Positions 59,261-64,000 of a stretch of 64,000 nt of DNA are shown one piece after another. The notes beneath the pieces are model-generated. The model made no database searches. It saw only the letters and a program-made list of their open reading frames with translations, and was not told the origin of the DNA. Source of the stretch: CAVXZE01 sp964615365 (GTDB taxonomy: Bacteria > Myxococcota_A > UBA9160 > UBA6930); assembly GCA_964615365.1 (NCBI GenBank), contig CAZTOU010000008.1, positions 72,297-136,296 of the forward strand. Direction: 5' to 3'. Within the stretch, counting starts at the first letter, position 1; each line of letters starts with the position of its first letter. The position numbers were made by a program, and so were the translations under genes.

Positions 59261-60423
59261 GCTACCGGTGGATCATCGCGGGAGGCGGGACCGGCGGACA
59301 CGTGATGCCCGCCCTCGCGCTGGGGGAGGTGCTTCGCGACGCCGGGGAACCGGTGCGCTTCATGGGAACCCGCCGCGGCCTGGAGACGCGACTGGTCCCG
59401 GACTGCGGATTCGAGCTCATCACCCTGGGCTCCCGCCCCCTCGTCGGGAGGAGCTTCTTCGAGCAGATTCGAGCCGTACTCGCCCTGTTCGGGGCCACCT
59501 ATGAGGCCGTCCGCGGCCTCCGCGAGTTCGGCGCGGATCTGGTGATCTGCGTGGGAGGCTACGCCTCGGTCCCCGCCGCCCTGGCCGCCCTCCTCGGCGG
59601 CCGGCCCATGGTGCTGGTCAATGCCGACGCGATTCCAGGTGCCGCGAACCGGATGCTCGCCCGGTTCGCCCGCCGCATCTTCGTGGGGTTCGAGGGAACC
59701 CGGAGCGCCCTGGCGCGGGGGGCGAGGGAGGATCGGATCCGCGTCGCCGGCGTTCCCCTGCGCAAGCGCCTGGTCTCGGAGTTCCAGGACCCGGGCTCCC
59801 GGGAGCCGCGATCCGAGTCGAGCCGCGATCCTTCGAAGCCGAGTCCGCGGGAGGCCGAATCGCCGGAGCCGGCACACCTGTTCGTCTTCGGAGGGAGTCA
59901 GGGAGCCCGGCAGATCAACGATGCGATGATCGAGGCCCTGCCGAGGCTGGACCCCCCCCGGATCCGGATCGTCCATCAAACCGGTGAGGAGGATCGGGAC
60001 CGCGTCGAGGCCGCCTACGCGGAGAGCGGCTTCGAGGCGGAGGTGATCGCCTTCGAGCGCGACATGCCGTCGCGCTACCGCTGGGCGGACCTCGTCCTCT
60101 GCCGCGCGGGAGCGATCTCGATCGCGGAGCTCGCTCTCGCCGGGCGGGCCTCGCTGCTGGTTCCACTCGCCCACGTGGGCGGGGGTGAGCAGTTCGCCAA
60201 TGCCCGCGAGCTTGCGGAGGCCGGCGCGGCGCGCGTGCTCGACTCCCGAGCGCTCACCGCGGAGAAGCTGGTGGAGGAGCTCGAGGCTCTGCTCTCCGAT
60301 CCGTCGGAGCTGCGCCGCATGGGCGAGAACGCATCGAAGCTGGCGCGACCGGAGGCGTCGGATCGAATCATAGAAGAATGCCGTTCGCTGCTGGCAGAGA
60401 CGAGCGACGGGAGACGGGGGTGA
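59257..60423 (+). CDS. murG: UDP-GlcNAc:lipid I GlcNAc transferase MurG
   Basis: 388 aa, longer than the usual 355 or so. The N-terminal G-G-G-T-G-G-H loop and G-G-S-Q-G-A are present. The extra length is a Pro/Ser/Arg-rich linker at about residues 177-206 between the two domains. Where MurG normally reads H-E-Q-N-A-x-P-G, this protein has V-N-A-D-A-I-P-G, and the usual G-G-x-T-x-x-E segment reads C-R-A-G-A-I-S-I-A-E. The dcw position supports the call. Confidence 0.92.
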   Translation: MSYRWIIAGGGTGGHVMPALALGEVLRDAGEPVRFMGTRRGLETRLVPDCGFELITLGSRPLVGRSFFEQIRAVLALFGATYEAVRGLREFGADLVICVGGYASVPAALAALLGGRPMVLVNADAIPGAANRMLARFARRIFVGFEGTRSALARGAREDRIRVAGVPLRKRLVSEFQDPGSREPRSESSRDPSKPSPREAESPEPAHLFVFGGSQGARQINDAMIEALPRLDPPRIRIVHQTGEEDRDRVEAAYAESGFEAEVIAFERDMPSRYRWADLVLCRAGAISIAELALAGRASLLVPLAHVGGGEQFANARELAEAGAARVLDSRALTAEKLVEELEALLSDPSELRRMGENASKLARPEASDRIIEECRSLLAETSDGRRG

Positions 60424-60425
60424 GG

Positions 60426-61820
60426 ATGACGAGGATTCGGGGGGTCGAGCTGATCCACTTCGTGGGGATCGGCGGGATCGGCATGTGCGGTCTCGCAGAG
60501 CTGCTGCACAACCAGGGCTACCGGGTGACGGGCTCCGATCTGAGCGCGGGAGCCACCGTGCTCCGGCTGCGGTCCCTGGGAATCCAGGTGACCGAGGGCC
60601 ACGACGCGAAGAACGTGCGAGGCGCCGACGTGGTGGTGGTCTCCTCAGCCGTCCCCGCCGGCAATGCGGAAGTCGCCGCGGCGCAGCGCCGGCGCATCCC
60701 GGTGATCCCCCGCGCGGAGATGCTCGCCGAGGTGATGCGACTCAAGGACGGGATCGCCGTGGCGGGCACCCACGGCAAGACCACCACGACCTCTCTCATC
60801 GCCCACGTCCTCGAGTGCGCGGGACTCGATCCGACGGCCATCGTCGGCGGGAGGGTGATGGGCTCCGGCAGTGACCGCACCGGCGCTCGACTCGGCGATG
60901 GAAACCTCCTGGTGGCGGAGGCCGACGAGAGCGACGGCTCCTTCCTGCGCCTGGCTCCGGTAATCGCCGTGATCACCAACATCGAACCCGAGCACCTCGA
61001 TCACTACGGAAGCTTCGTGGCGATCCAGAAGGCCTTTGCGACCTTTGCCGACTGCATCCCCTTCTGGGGTCTCTCGGTCCTCTGCCTGGATCATCCGGGG
61101 GTCCAGTCGATTCTTCCCAAGCTGACCCGGAGAACCACCACCTACGGATTCTCCGCCCAGGCGGACCTGGTGGCGACGGACGCGGAGCCCCACCACTGGG
61201 GCATGCGCTTCCACGTGCGACGCGGTTCCGAGCGGCTCGGCCCGGTCCACCTGCCGCTTCCCGGACGCCACAACGTCCTCAACTCCCTGGCCACCATCGC
61301 CGTCGCGCTGGAGCTGGAGGTCCCCTTCCGCACCATCACCGACGCTCTGGAGAGCTTCGCCGGCGTAGAGCGTCGCTTCGAGACCAAGGGCTCGGTCGGC
61401 GGCGTCCGCGTGGTGGACGATTACGGCCATCACCCCACCGAGATCGTCGCGACGCTGGCCGCCGCGAGGAGCACCCACTCGGGGAGGATCGTGGTCGTCT
61501 TCCAGCCCCACCGCTACACCCGCACCCGCGACCTCTTCGACGATTTCGCCTCCGCCTTCCACGACGCCGACCTGCTGCTGGTGACGGAGATCTACGCCGC
61601 CGGCGAGCCCAAGATCCAGGGTGTCGAGAGCGCCGTTCTGGTCGACGCGATTCGCGCTCACGGCCACCGGCGGGTGAAGCTGGTCGGCGACCTGGATCGG
61701 GTGGCCGGGCGGCTGGTCCCCGAGCTGCGAAACGGCGACATGGTGATCACCCTGGGAGCGGGCAACATCTCGGCGGTGGGACCGCAGATCCTCGCCGCGC
61801 TGGAGGATGCGGAGCCGTGA
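60426..61820 (+). CDS. murC: UDP-MurNAc-L-alanine ligase MurC
   Basis: 464 aa. G-I-G-G-I-G-M-C-G-L at the N-terminus, A-G-T-H-G-K-T-T-T-T-S as ATP loop, E-A-D-E-S-D-G-S-F, and D-D-Y-G-H-H-P-T-E-I. Adds the first amino acid of the peptide stem. ATG 60426 follows GAGG and lies two bases after the murG stop. Overlaps murB by GTGA. Confidence 0.95.
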   Translation: MTRIRGVELIHFVGIGGIGMCGLAELLHNQGYRVTGSDLSAGATVLRLRSLGIQVTEGHDAKNVRGADVVVVSSAVPAGNAEVAAAQRRRIPVIPRAEMLAEVMRLKDGIAVAGTHGKTTTTSLIAHVLECAGLDPTAIVGGRVMGSGSDRTGARLGDGNLLVAEADESDGSFLRLAPVIAVITNIEPEHLDHYGSFVAIQKAFATFADCIPFWGLSVLCLDHPGVQSILPKLTRRTTTYGFSAQADLVATDAEPHHWGMRFHVRRGSERLGPVHLPLPGRHNVLNSLATIAVALELEVPFRTITDALESFAGVERRFETKGSVGGVRVVDDYGHHPTEIVATLAAARSTHSGRIVVVFQPHRYTRTRDLFDDFASAFHDADLLLVTEIYAAGEPKIQGVESAVLVDAIRAHGHRRVKLVGDLDRVAGRLVPELRNGDMVITLGAGNISAVGPQILAALEDAEP

Positions 61821-62734
61821 TCGAAGGCGCGGCGCGGGAAGCTCTCGAGGAGGCTGCCGGTGATGCGGTCCGCTTCGACGTGCCGATGTCGCGCTTCACT
61901 TCGCTCCGCGTCGGGGGACCGGTGGACGCGATGGCCACGCCCGGCGATCGGCACGTCCTCGCCCGCGTGCTGCGGGCCTGCGCCCTGCATCGCATCCCTC
62001 ACGTGGTGATGGGCAAGGGATTCAACAGCATCGTCCGGGACGAGGGCCTGCCCGGGGTTGCGCTCCGGCTCTCGCGCCTGAAGAGCCTCTGCGTGCGCCC
62101 CGGCCAACTGGTGCGCGGCGAGTCCGGAGTCTCCCACAGTCAGCTGACCCGGTTCTGCCAGGCTCGAGGCCTGGCGGGGCTCGAGTTCGGCGCCGGAATC
62201 CCCGGAAGCCTGGGGGGGTGGGTCACCATGAACGCCGGAATCGGCGAGCGGGAGCTCAAGGACGTGGTGTGCGAGCTGGAGGTGATGAGCCCCACCGGCA
62301 CCCGGATCCGTCACCTCGGACGCCATCTGCTGCGCTTCGGCTACCGCGCCCTGCGCGGTCTGGCGCCGGGCTCGGTGATCCTCTCGGCGCTCCTCAGGAT
62401 CCGCATCTCGACCCCCGCCGAGGTGAAGGCCGAAGTGAGCCGGCTTCTCGCCGAGCGGGCGAAGAGCCAGCCGCTCGACCTCCCCTCCTGTGGGTCCGTG
62501 TTCAAGAATCCGCCGGGAGCCTTCGCCGGCCGGCTGATCGAGGCGGCCGGCCTCAAGGGGGATCGAATCGGTGGCGCCCAGATCTCCACCCTGCACGCGA
62601 ACTTCATCGTCAACACCGGAGGCGCCACCGCGTCGGACGTGATCTCCCTGATCGCGAAGGCGAGGGCCTTGGTTCGTTTCCGAACTGGGATCCACCTCGA
62701 GCCCGAGGTGAAGATCCTGGGGAGAGGCGCATGA
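61817..62734 (+). CDS. murB: UDP-N-acetylenolpyruvoylglucosamine reductase MurB
   Basis: 305 aa FAD enzyme that makes UDP-MurNAc. T-S-L-R-V-G-G-P-V-D, G-K-G-F-N-S-I-V (the FAD loop, usually G-x-G-S-N), G-I-P-G-S-L-G-G-W and S-C-G-S-V-F-K-N-P-P-G with the catalytic Ser, then E at H-L-E-P-E-V. The size fits type IIa. GTG start overlaps murC, and the stop overlaps ftsQ. Confidence 0.94.
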   Translation: MIEGAAREALEEAAGDAVRFDVPMSRFTSLRVGGPVDAMATPGDRHVLARVLRACALHRIPHVVMGKGFNSIVRDEGLPGVALRLSRLKSLCVRPGQLVRGESGVSHSQLTRFCQARGLAGLEFGAGIPGSLGGWVTMNAGIGERELKDVVCELEVMSPTGTRIRHLGRHLLRFGYRALRGLAPGSVILSALLRIRISTPAEVKAEVSRLLAERAKSQPLDLPSCGSVFKNPPGAFAGRLIEAAGLKGDRIGGAQISTLHANFIVNTGGATASDVISLIAKARALVRFRTGIHLEPEVKILGRGA

Positions 62735-63582
62735 AGCGGAGAAGATCCCGCGGACCGGTTCGAGCCGCTGCCTCCCGTCGCCTGTACCGCTGGTCCGTTC
62801 TGGCGGGGGCGGGCGTCGCGGGGCTCCTGTTCGGGCTTCTCCTCTTCGAGCCGCTGATCGCCCGGATGGCTCCCCAGAAGCTGGCGCTTACGACCTTCTC
62901 CGTGATCGGAGCCCGTCGAATCGCCGCCGAGGAGCTGGTCCGGGCCTCCGGTGTCACGGTCGGCAGCTCGGTGCGCGCACTCGACCCGAGCGCGGTTTCC
63001 GAGCGCCTGGCCGCGCATCCGTGGATCAGCGAGGCGCGGGTCACCACCTTCCTTTCGCGCAAGATCCTGGTCGCAGTCGTCGAGCGCGAGGCGGCGGCGA
63101 TCGCCGAGATCGGCGCCCCCCCGACGGCGTGGCTGGTGGACGCGGGCGGCACGCCCTTCACGACGGGCACCGCCATCGACAGCGAGATCCACCCGACCCT
63201 CATCGGTGCAGAGGGTGCAGAGCCCGGACAACCGAATCTCCTGCTCGCCCAGGGCGTGCAGATCGCCCGCGCGGTCGCCCGCCGCGGACTTCCCCCGGTC
63301 CGGCGCATCCGACTCGGAGGCGCTGATGCGGGCAGCTTGCCGGAGCTCTGGATCGGCACCCGTGAGCGACGGGTGGTACTGGGCGGCGGGGAGCTCCCGG
63401 CCAAGCTCGACCGGCTCTCATGGATTCTGCAGGCCGATCTCGACGGAATCGAGACGGTCTCGAGCATCGATTTGCGCTTCGGAAGCGGAGTCGTTCTCCG
63501 AAGCGGTCCGCCCCCTTCCGGGGGCGAGACGACGGAGCCGCGCGGAGGTGCGGCTCCGTCCAACAGCAGGCGCGCCGGATGA
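62731..63582 (+). CDS. ftsQ: Cell division protein FtsQ
   Basis: 283 aa. Basic cytoplasmic N-terminus, one membrane helix (about 24-44), a POTRA domain (T-F-S-V-I-G-A-R-R-I-A-A-E-E-L) and a beta domain with D-L-R-F. The C-terminus is Gly/Pro-rich. Part of the FtsQLB divisome complex. ATG overlaps the murB stop. ddl, often found between murB and ftsQ, is absent. Confidence 0.9.
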   Translation: MKRRRSRGPVRAAASRRLYRWSVLAGAGVAGLLFGLLLFEPLIARMAPQKLALTTFSVIGARRIAAEELVRASGVTVGSSVRALDPSAVSERLAAHPWISEARVTTFLSRKILVAVVEREAAAIAEIGAPPTAWLVDAGGTPFTTGTAIDSEIHPTLIGAEGAEPGQPNLLLAQGVQIARAVARRGLPPVRRIRLGGADAGSLPELWIGTRERRVVLGGGELPAKLDRLSWILQADLDGIETVSSIDLRFGSGVVLRSGPPPSGGETTEPRGGAAPSNSRRAG

Positions 63583-63614
63583 TCCGGCCGTCTCGATCAC
63601 GGGGGGTGAACGAA

Positions 63615-64000
<386 letters not shown>

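Overview
The window is a gene-dense stretch of a high-GC (about two thirds G+C by eye), Gram-negative chromosome. A meso-diaminopimelate-type MurE, a TatA, lipoproteins with lipoboxes, a cytochrome c maturation (Ccm) cluster, a PhaR-type regulator and a CcmE of the Cys-type suggest a lineage of the former Deltaproteobacteria (Myxococcota/Desulfobacterota-like). This is inferred from gene content only. No rRNA, tRNA, CRISPR array, insertion sequence or prophage was seen. Coding density is very high, and many neighbours overlap by ATGA, GTGA or TGATG, so most genes belong to translationally coupled operons.

Layout. 1-6209 (+): cytochrome c maturation operon ccmE(partial)-ccmF-unknown zinc-ribbon membrane protein-ccmA-ccmB-ccmC-ccmD. 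6210-6609: leader with a sigma70-like and a textbook sigma54-like promoter, then a small zinc-finger protein and a secreted two-repeat cyanovirin-N-like protein of atypical composition. 7849-9688 (-): NUDIX-hisG-hisI. 9762-14490 (-): plsB, a short-chain dehydrogenase, a GNAT acetyltransferase and a biotin carrier protein. 14589-19384 (+): cell-surface locus (SGNH hydrolase, GT39/ArnT-like glycosyltransferase, exported structural protein). 19491-23500 (+): ffh and an MltD-like lytic transglycosylase with LysM repeats. 23536-32700 (-): phosphatase, rlmN, trmB, then a tightly overlapping five-gene operon (2-phosphoglycerate kinase, M48 lipoprotein protease, ChlI/MoxR-like ATPase, VWA protein, SppA).

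32869-36629 (+) is the most unusual part. It holds a MerR-type regulator interrupted by a one-base frameshift, a ParA ATPase fused to a CBM48 (glycogen-binding-like) domain and lacking a normal start codon, a ParA/MinD-like paralogue with a destroyed P-loop, an unknown protein, and an ECF sigma factor behind a near-perfect AT-rich inverted repeat. 36671-48370 is a mosaic: hydrolase, DsbA-like lipoprotein, phosphomannomutase, tatA, zinc-ribbon protein, a pair of ArsA/Get3-like ATPases, PhaR, acyltransferase, epimerase-like protein and HDAC-like amidohydrolase.

48485-64000 (+) is the division and cell wall (dcw) cluster: mraZ-rsmH-ftsL-ftsI-murE-murF-mraY-murD-ftsW-murG-murC-murB-ftsQ-ftsA(partial). 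It starts at a well-formed promoter with a three-repeat MraZ box, has a potential structured leader before rsmH, and has no ddl between murB and ftsQ.

Between genes lie two related GGGGACGT-ended palindromes (one a perfect 31-bp hairpin) and a cluster of small palindromes before tatA. All functions are assigned by reading the sequence; no database search was run.
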